Positions 52,233 through 60,269 of a stretch of 64,000 nucleotides of DNA are shown one piece after another. The DNA is from Mycobacterium attenuatum. GTDB lineage: Bacteria; Actinomycetota; Actinomycetes; Mycobacteriales; Mycobacteriaceae. The stretch lies in NCBI RefSeq assembly GCF_900566085.1, contig NZ_UPHT01000019.1, positions 27,927-91,926 on the forward strand. Reading direction: 5' to 3'. Made by a program: the position numbers and the translations under genes. Within the stretch, counting starts at the first letter, position 1; every line of letters begins with the position of its first letter. Under the pieces are notes generated by a model that did not search any database, was not told the origin of the DNA, and saw nothing but the letters and a program-made list of their open reading frames with translations.

Positions 52233-52342
52233 CCGACCCCAGAGACGCGGCGACCGCAGCTGGTTGCCCAACTGCGGTCGGCGTTGCGATGCCCGGTAAT
52301 TGCACGCGGACAACACGATACCCGCAGGGGGTGACGCGCTGA
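52229..52342 (+). CDS. small element protein, 37 residues
   Basis: GTG 52229 overlaps the stop of the directionality-factor candidate, and its TGA overlaps the next ATG (TGATG). It starts VTDPRDAATAAGCPTAVG; no known domain. Support comes from the coupled position alone. Confidence 0.45.
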   Translation: MTDPRDAATAAGCPTAVGVAMPGNCTRTTRYPQGVTR

Positions 52343-52854
52343 TGACTGACGCGCATCTACCCGATCGGTGGCTGTCCGATCGACGATTCCGACGACCACG
52401 TTTGTCTGACAGCGCATATCGCTCCTACATGCAGGCGCTGATGTTCGCGGTCGGTAACCGCACCGAAGGCATCATCGAGCCGAGCGACCTGCCCTTCATC
52501 CCCGACTTTGATCCGGCGGACATTCCCGAGCTGATAGGCGGCGACCTCTGGGAGCCGCACGGTCGTGCTGGCGAGAGGTGGTTGATGGTCGACTTCGCGC
52601 AAACACAAACGGGGCGCGACCTGTTGGAGATGTACGAGAAGCGCAAGGCATGGGATCGCAGCCGAAAGGCGAAGCAACGCAAATGCAAACTCGCAGCTCA
52701 GCTGGCTGATGATGACGAGTCCGGCGGAAGTTCCACCGGAACTGTTCCGGTGGATTGCGCTAGGCCAGGACAGGCCAGGCCAGGCCAGGCACCCAAGGCG
52801 AGCGCCAGCAAAGCCGAACCGACCGCGCGGAACTCGCATGTGCCCGACTTCTAG
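52342..52854 (+). CDS. phage protein, possible replication-related
   Basis: 170 residues from ATG 52342. The first about 95 residues (WLSDRRFRRPRLSDSAYRSYMQALMFAVGNRTEGIIE) look like the winged-helix N-terminus seen in phage replication-initiation-type proteins; then a basic helix (YEKRKAWDRSRKAKQRK) and a low-complexity tail with the repeat PGQARPGQA. phiRv1 has a primase-type gene at about this place; no primase domain is seen here. Confidence 0.55.
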   Translation: MTDAHLPDRWLSDRRFRRPRLSDSAYRSYMQALMFAVGNRTEGIIEPSDLPFIPDFDPADIPELIGGDLWEPHGRAGERWLMVDFAQTQTGRDLLEMYEKRKAWDRSRKAKQRKCKLAAQLADDDESGGSSTGTVPVDCARPGQARPGQAPKASASKAEPTARNSHVPDF

Positions 52855-52986
52855 AGAAGCGCTCCCGCGAAAACGCCGCGCTACGCGCTGCGTTTCCTTG
52901 GGCCGTAAAGCAACTGTCGTCACTTCGCGCAGCCATTGGTGTCAGCAGTTGCGCTGGCCGGGTACGTCACCACCAGGGGCGTGGCG

Positions 52987-53175
52987 ATGACCTTCGAACC
53001 GCCCCGCGGCCCTGGCCGCTGCCGAACTTGCGGGCACCATGTGCCGACCCAGTCGCATCGCGACGGCTGCCCAGCTGGCCGGTGCCGCCGCTGCGACAAC
53101 ACCGCCTACCTGACCACCCGGCTCTGCGAGCGCTGTCTGCGGGCCGATGGCGAACGCGACAGGGCGAAGCGATGA
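52987..53175 (+). CDS. small cysteine-rich protein, zinc-ribbon-like
   Basis: 62 residues from ATG 52987. CRTCGHHVPTQSHRDGCPAG then CRRCDNTAYLTTRLCERC give CxxC pairs able to hold one or two zinc ions. Coupled to the next gene by ATGA. A nucleic-acid-binding role is possible. Confidence 0.6.
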   Translation: MTFEPPRGPGRCRTCGHHVPTQSHRDGCPAGRCRRCDNTAYLTTRLCERCLRADGERDRAKR

Positions 53176-53342
53176 CCGCGCCCGCATGCTTGTGTCGTCG
53201 GGGCCGTCTCTGCGATGCCGCCCTGGCCGAACGTCAGCGCATCATCGCCGAGCGCCTTGCGCTCTTGGGCGGCCGACGTCGCACAGCGCCGGATTCGAGC
53301 CCAGATCAACGGACAGACACAAGGCGGTCAGATGGCGACTAA
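53172..53342 (+). CDS. small element protein, 56 residues
   Basis: From ATG 53172, overlapping the preceding stop; MTAPACLCRRGRLCDAALAE has CxC-x-C spacing. Ends basic and polar. No family recognised; overlaps the next start by 11 bases. Confidence 0.45.
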   Translation: MTAPACLCRRGRLCDAALAERQRIIAERLALLGGRRRTAPDSSPDQRTDTRRSDGD

Positions 53343-53811
53343 CGACGCCCGCCAAGCCGACATCGGCCCGTCCGACGCCGAACGACGCGGCGGGCGGCAG
53401 GGAGGCCAATGTCCAGTGACTGACGAGGGCGACGACTTCGGCTTCGGGGACGACTTCGACGAGATTGACTTTGACGACGTCGAGCCCGACCAGACGAGTG
53501 GCCGCGCGGCGCTTATGTGCCGAGAAGGTGAGAGCCTTACGGTCCGGTTCGAGTTCTACGAGACCGCAGATGACGCCGTCGCCGCGGCCCGCACCTGCAG
53601 CCGAGCGGCTTGCGTCGGCGACCATCTCATCGTTAGTCGGGACGACCGCGGCGCACTCCGGACCTTCACCGCCCCCGGCCGCGACGTATCTGAATTCCGC
53701 GACCTGCTCGCGCAGCTCGCCGCCGCTCGCATCGAACGACGCCGCGAAGGCTGGCGCGGTCGAAAAGCCAAACAACGAACCACCACCCCGCAGGAGGACA
53801 CCCGAAAATGA
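53332..53811 (+). CDS. element protein of unknown function
   Basis: 159 residues from ATG 53332. An acidic patch (DEGDDFGFGDDFDEIDFDDVEPD, about residues 33-55) precedes a compact domain (SLTVRFEFYETADDAVAAARTCSRAACVGDHLIVSRDDRG) and a basic helical tail. The acidic stretch resembles nucleic-acid-mimic or protein-docking regions. It overlaps the next gene (ATGA). Confidence 0.6.
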   Translation: MATNDARQADIGPSDAERRGGRQGGQCPVTDEGDDFGFGDDFDEIDFDDVEPDQTSGRAALMCREGESLTVRFEFYETADDAVAAARTCSRAACVGDHLIVSRDDRGALRTFTAPGRDVSEFRDLLAQLAAARIERRREGWRGRKAKQRTTTPQEDTRK

Positions 53812-54290
53812 CCAATGACCCCACGCTGAGCGAGCTGAGCGACGCTGAACTCGACACGATGGCTGCAGAATTCGTGATCCTCGCCAACATCCATGACCAC
53901 CCCAAACTCGCCGGATGGGGACGACGCCAGGCCTGGCTCGTGATGGCGGAGATCGCACGGCGTTGCGGCGCCGATCCCGGCCTGACACCCGAGATAGTCC
54001 AGCTCGCGGACCTGCCGACATCCGAACAGCAGGCTTTATGCGACTTATTCGAGGAACTGGCCGAGGTCGACGAGATCGAAGACCCAGAACGGCCTTTCGC
54101 GCGCTGGCTGCGCGCGATGCACCGGCGGATATGCGCTGCGGTCGAGGCGCGGCATCGCGAGGCCGACCAGCCGGACAGCCCTTTGCGCCGCTGGATTGCC
54201 GAACGGCGACGCGAACGCCCATGCGGCACACCCGGCAATGACGTCAGCGGCATCCCGCCGTGGCGGCAAATCAGCGAACCCGAGAAGTAG
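53808..54290 (+). CDS. element protein of unknown function, helical
   Basis: 160 residues from ATG 53808. Predicted mostly helical: LSELSDAELDTMAAEFVILANIHDHPKLAGWGRRQAWLVMAEIARR. No known domain. It lies between the early small genes and the capsid module, with a coupled start. Confidence 0.6.
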   Translation: MTNDPTLSELSDAELDTMAAEFVILANIHDHPKLAGWGRRQAWLVMAEIARRCGADPGLTPEIVQLADLPTSEQQALCDLFEELAEVDEIEDPERPFARWLRAMHRRICAAVEARHREADQPDSPLRRWIAERRRERPCGTPGNDVSGIPPWRQISEPEK

Positions 54291-54300
54291 AAGGAGCATC

Positions 54301-54609
54301 ATGTCAATCACGCATCGCCTGCACGATGTAATTGAGATACGGCAGCGGCTGTTTCAGCTTGTCGAACCGCTGGTGGCACAGCGCGACGCCATCATCTCCC
54401 GCGCGAAAGCCCAACGGCGCGAAACCCTAACGCGGAGTGAGGTCGCCGATTTTCACGTGATGAGCGCGACCATAAAAGGCATCCAAGAGTCCGTCCTCGA
54501 TGCGGACGTGCTGATCAAGGACCTCACTGAGGAGCTCAATGGGGAGATCGCGGCCGGTCTCCCCGACGCGGAGGTGCAGCCTGATTGCGTCGCGCCGCAT
54601 TCAGATTGA
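54301..54609 (+). CDS. free-standing scaffold (delta)-like protein
   Basis: 102 residues from ATG 54301, behind AAGGAG. The helical core RLFQLVEPLVAQRDAII then AKAQRRETLTRSEVADFHVMSATIKGI parallels the first 75 residues of the capsid protein (RLLALRAEARAARQRIV then AERERRDQLTADESRAFERLTNQIEG). The delta domain of HK97-type capsids directs shell assembly, so this looks like an extra scaffold domain encoded separately. 231 bp follow without a convincing rightward gene. Confidence 0.6.
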   Translation: MSITHRLHDVIEIRQRLFQLVEPLVAQRDAIISRAKAQRRETLTRSEVADFHVMSATIKGIQESVLDADVLIKDLTEELNGEIAAGLPDAEVQPDCVAPHSD

Positions 54610-54840
54610 CGAATCGCCGTTGGCTTCTGGCGCGCCACGCCCAGTTTGTCGGCGGCGCGTGCGATCATCGGGTAGGCGTTCATCGCCGCGCCTGCGCCGC
54701 GCCACGGCCAGAATCGCGGGAGCGCCCGCTTCAAGGCAGGATCGGTCGCCGCCAGCGCCATCCCAACGCCGCATTTTCCGAGAACTTTGCGCTGCACGCA
54801 AATGCGTTGCGCGACAAGCGCATCACATCCTGTTGGGAGA

Positions 54841-56106
54841 ATGGCAATGTCGGGTTTGGAGCAGAACTACCAGCGCTTGCTCGCGTTGCGCGCTGAAGCT
54901 CGCGCCGCAAGACAGCGGATCGTCGATCGGGCCGAGCGCGAGCGACGAGACCAGCTCACGGCCGATGAAAGTCGGGCCTTCGAGCGGTTGACAAACCAAA
55001 TCGAGGGCGAAGGCGGCTTCGACGAGCGCATCGGTGAAATCGCCGCCGACATCAAGCGCTCCGGGCGCTGCGATCCCGAAGCTATGGCGGTGCGTAAGGC
55101 GACCTCCAACGAGCCCCGCGCTGGCGCGGGGCTCCATGACGATGGACCGTGGGGCCGGGCCGCACCCATCCGGTTCGACCTGGAGAGCCTGCGCATTGCC
55201 CACCAGCAGCTGCGTGCGGGCGGCATGGCTCGGTTGGAGACCGAGGCCACCCGCTCGTTTATTAGCGGTGTCGGGGCGCTGTTGCCGTCGGAGTTGTTCC
55301 CGTCCGTCGTGGGGCAGGTGCATGACAACCGCATCCTTGACCGGCTTCCCGCGCAGGGTATCGACGCACCCAGCCTCGAATTCATCCGGCACATCAGTTC
55401 GACTGGTGCGCCGGGTGTGACGGCCGCGGGCGCGGTCAAGCCCGAAGTGGTGATGGCCCTCGATCAATTGACGGCGAAGCTGGTCAAGATCGCTGGGCAC
55501 TCGGCGGTCCCCACGGAAGTCATTGACGACTTCGACGGCTTCGCAAGCTATGTCGCAACGGAGCTGTCTCGACAGGTCGTCGACGTCGAGAACGACGCGT
55601 TTCTCAACGGGCCGGGTGGGGATGGCCAGGTGGAGGGCCTGCTCAACACCAGCGGCGTGCTGACACACGAATGCAGTTCCGGCACAACGCCGTTCACGCC
55701 GTTGGATGAGATCGAGATCGCGATCTCGGAGCTGCGCACCGGCCCCGCCCTCGCCCGACCCAATTTGTTGGTCCTGCACCCGGATTCGTGGAGCGCGGTG
55801 CGCAGGACGAAGGACAGCTATGGTCGGTATCTCGTCGCTGCGGACCCGACCGCCGACGAAGCGAACAGCGTGTGGGGCGTCCCCGTGTTGCAGACTACCC
55901 AAATCGCTGCTGGGACGGGTGTTTTGCTGGACACCAGCAAGTTCGGTCGTGCTGTCGTCCGCGGCCCGATAACCGTGATGATCGGGTGGGCGAACGACGA
56001 CTTTACGCGGAACTTGCGCCGGTTCGTCGCCGAGGAGCGGGTCGCTCTGGCCACGACCCGGCCCGCCGCGGTCAACATCATTACCGAACTGCCGACGGGG
56101 GCATGA
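54841..56106 (+). CDS. HK97-fold major capsid protein
   Basis: 421 residues from ATG 54841 (MAMSGLEQNYQRLL). An N-terminal helical delta/scaffold region (about 1-75) precedes the capsid domain: FDLESLRIAHQQLRAGG, LPSELFPSVVGQVHDNRILDRLPAQG, GTVPTEV-like HSAVPTEVIDDF, LNGPGGDGQVEGLLNTSGV and NLLVLHPDSWSAVRRTKDSYGRYLVAAD. The phiRv1 capsid (Rv1576c) is of the same class. No separate prohead protease gene was found, so processing of the delta domain would need another source or not occur. Confidence 0.9.
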   Translation: MAMSGLEQNYQRLLALRAEARAARQRIVDRAERERRDQLTADESRAFERLTNQIEGEGGFDERIGEIAADIKRSGRCDPEAMAVRKATSNEPRAGAGLHDDGPWGRAAPIRFDLESLRIAHQQLRAGGMARLETEATRSFISGVGALLPSELFPSVVGQVHDNRILDRLPAQGIDAPSLEFIRHISSTGAPGVTAAGAVKPEVVMALDQLTAKLVKIAGHSAVPTEVIDDFDGFASYVATELSRQVVDVENDAFLNGPGGDGQVEGLLNTSGVLTHECSSGTTPFTPLDEIEIAISELRTGPALARPNLLVLHPDSWSAVRRTKDSYGRYLVAADPTADEANSVWGVPVLQTTQIAAGTGVLLDTSKFGRAVVRGPITVMIGWANDDFTRNLRRFVAEERVALATTRPAAVNIITELPTGA

Positions 56107-56321
56107 TGCGGGTTCGCGTCATTGGTCGCTTCCGGGTATTGCACGACGGACGCGCCTACTCGTCCGCCGATGGTGCCGTCGAAGTGCCCGACAAGGTCGC
56201 CCAGCACTGGCTGAAGTACGGATGGGCGCGGTCAGTCGAGTCGCAGCCTGAGCCCGACGTCGAACCGGTCGAGCTGGTCGAGCCCGTCCAGCCACCGAAG
56301 CCGCGGCGCGCCAGGCGCTGA
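56106..56321 (+). CDS. small protein downstream of capsid
   Basis: 71 residues from ATG 56106 (ATG 56103 would add one), overlapping the capsid stop. RVIGRFRVLHDGRAYSSADGAVEVPDKVAQHWLKYGWAR is the short beta-rich type often found after capsid genes in mycobacterial elements; the tail is proline- and glutamate-rich. The 304-bp gap after it has no clear gene. Confidence 0.6.
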   Translation: MRVRVIGRFRVLHDGRAYSSADGAVEVPDKVAQHWLKYGWARSVESQPEPDVEPVELVEPVQPPKPRRARR

Positions 56322-56625
56322 CTTAGCAGGGGCGGTGGCCGTCGGCTCCTCCCGATCGAATCGGCGGCCACCGCCTAGCGTCACGACCAAGTCAGGCCAG
56401 TGCGCGAGCCCGCCAAGGGGGTGGGGGCGAAGAAGTTGGACGCCCATCCCAGCGCGCGAGCCACCGGTCTGAGGGCTTCTACCCCCGAGTTCAGTGAACG
56501 CGCGTTGTGTCGTTTTCGCTGGTAGGCGGCCTGACTGGTAATACGGGAAGTGAACAAGCGGCGCGGTCCGAAAGTGTTGCGGCACGACGCAATATCAGGG
56601 CATCGCGTCGAGTGGGGAGGTCAGG

Positions 56626-57078
56626 ATGCGGTTGGATGCAGCGGCGCGGCAGGCGCGTGACGAGTTGGCGCTGCGGCTGTTCCTTGGCGGGTTGCCCTAC
56701 CGTGAGATCGGCAAGCACGTCGACCTGTCGGTGGGCGGCGTCCATAAGGTGGTCAGCCGGATGCTGCAGCGTCACGCGCCCCGGCGCGAGCTGCTGCTCG
56801 ATGAGGCCGTGGCCATCTATCTCGAACGGTTGGAATCGCTTTGGGCGGCGACCTACCCGCGGGCCGTCAAGGGCGACGTGCGCGCTGTCGAGGCGTGCCG
56901 TCGCCTGCTCGACCAGCTGGGCCGTGCGCAGGGCCTGTACGGCAGCGCGGCGTCGGCGCCGCTGGTCCGCGACGATGTGCCATTGCCAGAAGACGACGGC
57001 GAGCCCGACGACGAGCTTGAGGCTTGGCGCAAGCGCCGCGAGCAACCCGGCTACACCGGCTACGCCGGTTCGGGGTGA
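56626..57078 (+). CDS. small-terminase-like protein
   Basis: 150 residues from ATG 56626, behind GGGGAGGTCAGG. LFLGGLPYREIGKHVDLSVGGVHKVVSRML is a helix-turn-helix, followed by a helical region and an acidic end (PLPEDDGEPDDELEAW). This matches the small-terminase-like proteins of phiRv1-type elements (Rv1578c region), which choose the DNA for packaging. No large terminase is encoded, so packaging would need a helper phage. Confidence 0.65.
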   Translation: MRLDAAARQARDELALRLFLGGLPYREIGKHVDLSVGGVHKVVSRMLQRHAPRRELLLDEAVAIYLERLESLWAATYPRAVKGDVRAVEACRRLLDQLGRAQGLYGSAASAPLVRDDVPLPEDDGEPDDELEAWRKRREQPGYTGYAGSG

Positions 57079-57163
57079 GACTCGATTCAGACCCAGGAAG
57101 CATGTTGGACTGGCATTGGCCGCATCCGACGCTGCGGCGAACCAACGAGGGAGGGATCTTTCA

Positions 57164-57670
57164 ATGCCAGACGCAAATGAATTACGGAAGCACCTCGCGT
57201 ATGAAGTGCACTACCTCGTGCTAGCGGCTGTCCGGTTCACAGAGGTCAGTGGTAGGGATGGCGCGTTTTATCAGGACAGTGCGCTCATCCACGCGCGCAA
57301 CCTTTTGGAGTTCACAAAACCAGCACCAGCGCCCAGGTTCGGCTGGTGGATAGCAAATGTGGGCGGACGAACTCCCCAAGCCGAATCGACCCATGACGAT
57401 TGGGTTGAGTTCATCAATTCGAATGTGAGTCACTTAGGCGAACGTCGACTACAGGATCTTCAATGGCCCATCCCGAAAGATGACCAGAGGCTGATCAACA
57501 TAGCCAGGTATCTGTTGCAGCGTCTCAACTCGTTGGCGAATAACAGCAGTGATCCGTGCGCCGTGGTCATGGAAAAGCTTGCGCAACTTGGGCTGACCTA
57601 TCTCACCGACCCCAATGAAAATAATCTGGCGAAGATCGCCCAGGCAATCGATGCGCCACTTGAGGGTTGA
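57164..57670 (+). CDS. cargo protein, possible HEPN-like fold
   Basis: 168 residues from ATG 57164, behind GAGGGATC. Predicted all helical: EVHYLVLAAVRFTEVSGRDGAFYQDSALIHARNLLEF and WVEFINSNVSHLGERRLQ. The pairing of a HARNLLEF helix with a later N-x(3)-H-L-x(2)-R segment recalls small HEPN-type proteins, many of which are RNases in defence systems; the classical RxxxxH motif is not exact. Base composition is clearly less GC-rich than its neighbours, suggesting recent acquisition. Confidence 0.5.
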   Translation: MPDANELRKHLAYEVHYLVLAAVRFTEVSGRDGAFYQDSALIHARNLLEFTKPAPAPRFGWWIANVGGRTPQAESTHDDWVEFINSNVSHLGERRLQDLQWPIPKDDQRLINIARYLLQRLNSLANNSSDPCAVVMEKLAQLGLTYLTDPNENNLAKIAQAIDAPLEG

Positions 57671-57738
57671 TCCCGACCCCGAAGCGCGATGTCGTAGAGC
57701 GCTTCTGACCGAGGACGTCGCGGCCTACCCTTGAAGCT

Positions 57739-58533
57739 GTGGAAGTGGAATTCCCGGGGATGCACCAGCAGCACGCGATTGAGTTCTTCTTCATCGCGGA
57801 ATCGGGAACCACCGGCGTATGGGGGTTCCACTGGCTGATCGAGTGGTCGACGTCCTCGTTCTATATCAAGTGCCTGAACCCCGGATTGCAGTCGTCGAAG
57901 GTCAGCCTGCACGGACCAGACCCGAAGCACCCGGGACGCCAGCATCTTCGCTACGACCTGGACAAGCCTGACGTGGTCGAGAAGGCCAAACGGGAGGGAG
58001 GCCGTTGGTTTTCCGGTTCCGATCCGCTGCCTTTCTACTTCAGCGGTCGGCAGGTTAATGACCACGCCGCGCATATCGTTCGGTTTTCAGCCGGGTGGGA
58101 CACGTTCATGAAGGGAGCGCCGGTGCCAGATATTTGGAGAGGTCCCCGACAGAAGTCCACCTTTCGTGGCCTCGCTCCGGCACCAGAGAAAGACCATGTC
58201 TCCCACGTGGACGTCTATCTGAGCCTTGGTGACCCGTACTGGCCGAACGAGGCTGGTGCTCGTGCGGCGTGGGCTGGAATGGGTCCGATCACCAATGCGA
58301 TCGGGATGAACCTCACGGCGGTATCGGTGCAGAGCCCAGTCACCTGGGAGCCAGACCCCTTCGGCGACGTTCGCGGTGATACGCCGCTAGATCAGTGCGT
58401 TCGAGGCCTTGCGGCTGTGGTCGATGAGACGAGTCTGTTGTGGTTGTGCGAGAAGGTGATCCCCTACACCGAGCTCGACGCGTTAGCGGCGAAACAAGCG
58501 GAACCTCCGGGGCCGAGCGGTATCTCAGAATGA
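57739..58533 (+). CDS. cargo protein of unknown function
   Basis: 264 residues from GTG 57739. A beta-rich start (AIEFFFIAESGTTGVWGFHWLIEW), a central region with DPLPFYFSGRQVNDHAAHIVRF and a helical end. It does not match any family I know. It lies 68 bp after the HEPN-like gene and 347 bp before the nuclease gene, in the cargo segment. Confidence 0.6.
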   Translation: MEVEFPGMHQQHAIEFFFIAESGTTGVWGFHWLIEWSTSSFYIKCLNPGLQSSKVSLHGPDPKHPGRQHLRYDLDKPDVVEKAKREGGRWFSGSDPLPFYFSGRQVNDHAAHIVRFSAGWDTFMKGAPVPDIWRGPRQKSTFRGLAPAPEKDHVSHVDVYLSLGDPYWPNEAGARAAWAGMGPITNAIGMNLTAVSVQSPVTWEPDPFGDVRGDTPLDQCVRGLAAVVDETSLLWLCEKVIPYTELDALAAKQAEPPGPSGISE

Positions 58534-58551
58534 TGCCCGCACCTGACGCGC

Positions 58552-58815
58552 CTACGCCGAAGCGATGTCTCCCGCCGCCAGTTCGGTGACCGTCAGGTGC
58601 GGGTTGGCAGCGGACGAGTTGAACCGGTCGGCCTGTTCTTGCGCGCGCTCCCTGTCTGGGAACCTCCACGCCTGCGCCTGGTCGGGCGTCAGTCGATAAG
58701 TGAACTCAGGTCCGAACTCTTTGGCCGCTAGCGCTCGTAGATAGTTGATCGGATTTCCGTCCGAGTCGAGTTCGGCGACAACGTAGCGATAGGTCATCTC
58801 GCTGGGCTCGGTCAT
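58552..58815 (-). CDS. small cargo protein on the opposite strand
   Basis: 87 residues from ATG 58815; TYRYVVAELDSDGNPINYLRALAAKEFGPEF. The only leftward gene of the element. It diverges from the nuclease gene by 65 bp. No domain recognised; it could be a regulator or antidote, which is inference from position only. Confidence 0.5.
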   Translation of the reverse strand: MTEPSEMTYRYVVAELDSDGNPINYLRALAAKEFGPEFTYRLTPDQAQAWRFPDRERAQEQADRFNSSAANPHLTVTELAAGDIASA

Positions 58816-58880
58816 GGCGCGACCGTAGCAGGGCCGGATGACACAGTCGTTGCGGCGCGACGCATGTACCGTGACCAGGT

Positions 58881-59867
58881 GTGCCGCCGCGCAGCAATGA
58901 GTTCCAACGGCTGATCACAATGCTGACTCAGCTCATGGGCAGGGACGCGGTGACGGAATCGAAGGAGCTCATCGACCTGGTGTCCGGTGAGCCACGCGAG
59001 GTCGACATCTATGCCGAGGGGACCTTACTGGGTCAGACCGTCAGGATGAGCATCGAGTGCCGCGACCACAAGCGCAAACAAAGTGTCGGGTGGGTCGAGG
59101 AGATGCACTCGAAGCACGAGCGTCTGCCGACCCACACGTTGATCCTTGTGTCATCCAGCGGATTTACCCGCTCTGCGGTCGCAAAGGCCGACAGCTACGG
59201 CATCAAGACCATCACACCAACGCACCAGTCCGACAGCGAGCTTGTCGGTGAAGTGCTAGCGAGTCTCGGCGACCTCACGTTGACCTTTACGCCGATGTCG
59301 TGGTCGAACATGCGCTCGCAGGCGACCGTGGATCTGCCAACGGCGTGGCTTGAGAACCCGAGCGCACACGGGGTGCACATGGATGACGGTCAATTCCAGT
59401 TCTACAAAAGTGACGGCAGCCCGCTGGTTACATCGGCCGCCTTCAGCTCGGATGTACTAAACCGGGTCCTGGACCAACAGTTGGCTGCGCAACCGGAGTT
59501 GATGGTCGCAGGGAACGAATTCAACCTTGAGGTGCCCCAGTTCCTCGAACCGACGTGGGCGGGTGAGCCACTCCACATGTACTGGACGGCAGATGGCGAA
59601 GAGCCGATCTTGGTGCGAGTGGTCATGCTCGCGCTCAGCGGGACGGGCAGCATCCCGGTCCAGCCTCAAGCCGTCAATATCAGCGTCTCGGACGCAATCA
59701 ACTACGACGGCAAGAACTTCGTGACCGGCGCAACGGCAACGCCCGGAGGCAACCAAGGGCGGCTGGTCATGGGTGAAGAGGTCGCGGGCGAACGGCACTT
59801 CGCGGTCGACCTCACGGTGCACTTCCCGCCCCAGCAGTCCGAGACGACCGGCGTCGACGACAGCTGA
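58881..59867 (+). CDS. Mrr-like restriction endonuclease-fold protein
   Basis: 328 residues from GTG 58881. The first about 120 residues match the Mrr/restriction-endonuclease-like fold: FQRLITMLTQLMGRDAV, GEPREVDIYAEG with the metal aspartate, RMSIECRDHKRKQSVGWVEEM with the E-x-R/K pattern, and LILVSSSGFTRSAVAKADSYGIKTITP. The rest is a beta-rich domain of unknown role. Likely a DNase or nucleic-acid-targeting effector; 69 bp from attR. Confidence 0.75.
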   Translation: MPPRSNEFQRLITMLTQLMGRDAVTESKELIDLVSGEPREVDIYAEGTLLGQTVRMSIECRDHKRKQSVGWVEEMHSKHERLPTHTLILVSSSGFTRSAVAKADSYGIKTITPTHQSDSELVGEVLASLGDLTLTFTPMSWSNMRSQATVDLPTAWLENPSAHGVHMDDGQFQFYKSDGSPLVTSAAFSSDVLNRVLDQQLAAQPELMVAGNEFNLEVPQFLEPTWAGEPLHMYWTADGEEPILVRVVMLALSGTGSIPVQPQAVNISVSDAINYDGKNFVTGATATPGGNQGRLVMGEEVAGERHFAVDLTVHFPPQQSETTGVDDS

Positions 59868-59935
59868 GCCGCGCCGCGCGCTATTGCCCTTGTCCGTAGC
59901 CATCAGCGGGGCTGTATCTTGGGTCAATGCCCGCG

Positions 59936-59946
59936 GGCACGGTGAT
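59936..59946 (+). other. attR core
   Basis: GGCACGGTGAT. Left of it is element DNA; right of it is the remainder of REP13E12, beginning WTSPSGDAYVTTPGS. Joining attL-left to attR-right restores CTGACGGCACC/GTGATCTGGACC in frame. Confidence 0.8.
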
Positions 59947-60244
59947 CTGGACCTCTCCGTCCGGAGATGCCTACGTCACCACCCCGGGCAGCTCGCTGCT
60001 GTTTCCCAGCTTGTGTGCGCCCACGGGCGGGGCACCCCGGCAAGCCTCGCACGCCACCGCCCGTTGTGGCGACCGTACCGCGAAGATGCCGTTGCGGGCC
60101 ATCACCCGGGCGCAGAACCGTGCTGGCTACATCGCGGCCGAAAGGCGAAAGAACTATCAGATCCGCGAGCGCGTCGCCGTCCAGCAGCAATCGGAGGACC
60201 AGGACATCGCCGTCGTCGTAGACGACGAACCACCGCCCTTTTAG
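59936..60244 (+). pseudogene. REP13E12 HNH protein, C-terminal remainder
   Basis: In the frame of the 5' part: TVIWTSPSGDAYVTTPGSSLLF, CGDRTAKMPLRAITRAQNRAGYIAAERRKNY, ending PPPF at TAG 60242-60244. REP13E12 proteins in H37Rv end WTSPSG..YVTTPGS...RAQNRA.YIAAERR from memory. An ATG at 59927, from element DNA, would let this be read separately but it is not an independent gene. Confidence 0.9.
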
Positions 60245-60269
60245 CGGACACGGTCCGGTCTGTCCGGAG

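Larger units (their letters stand above)
50187..59946 (+). mobile_element. phiRv1-like integrated element, 9.75 kb
   Basis: Bounded by attL and attR inside a REP13E12 gene, the integration target of phiRv1 in H37Rv. Content: serine integrase, HTH protein, RDF-like protein, small genes, capsid module, small-terminase-like protein and a cargo segment at the right end. All but one gene point right. I find no portal, large terminase, prohead protease, tail, holin or lysin. Size matches phiRv1 and phiRv2 (about 10 kb), which are sometimes viewed as phage satellites rather than whole prophages. Confidence 0.93.

Noticed and set aside
54453..54797. Leftward 114-codon frame in the gap before the capsid gene
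   Set aside because: No ribosome site, no known domain, overlaps the end of the scaffold-like gene; opposite to all structural genes.
59927..60244. Independent small gene at the right border
   Set aside because: The sequence is the C-terminus of REP13E12; the ATG comes from element DNA at attR.
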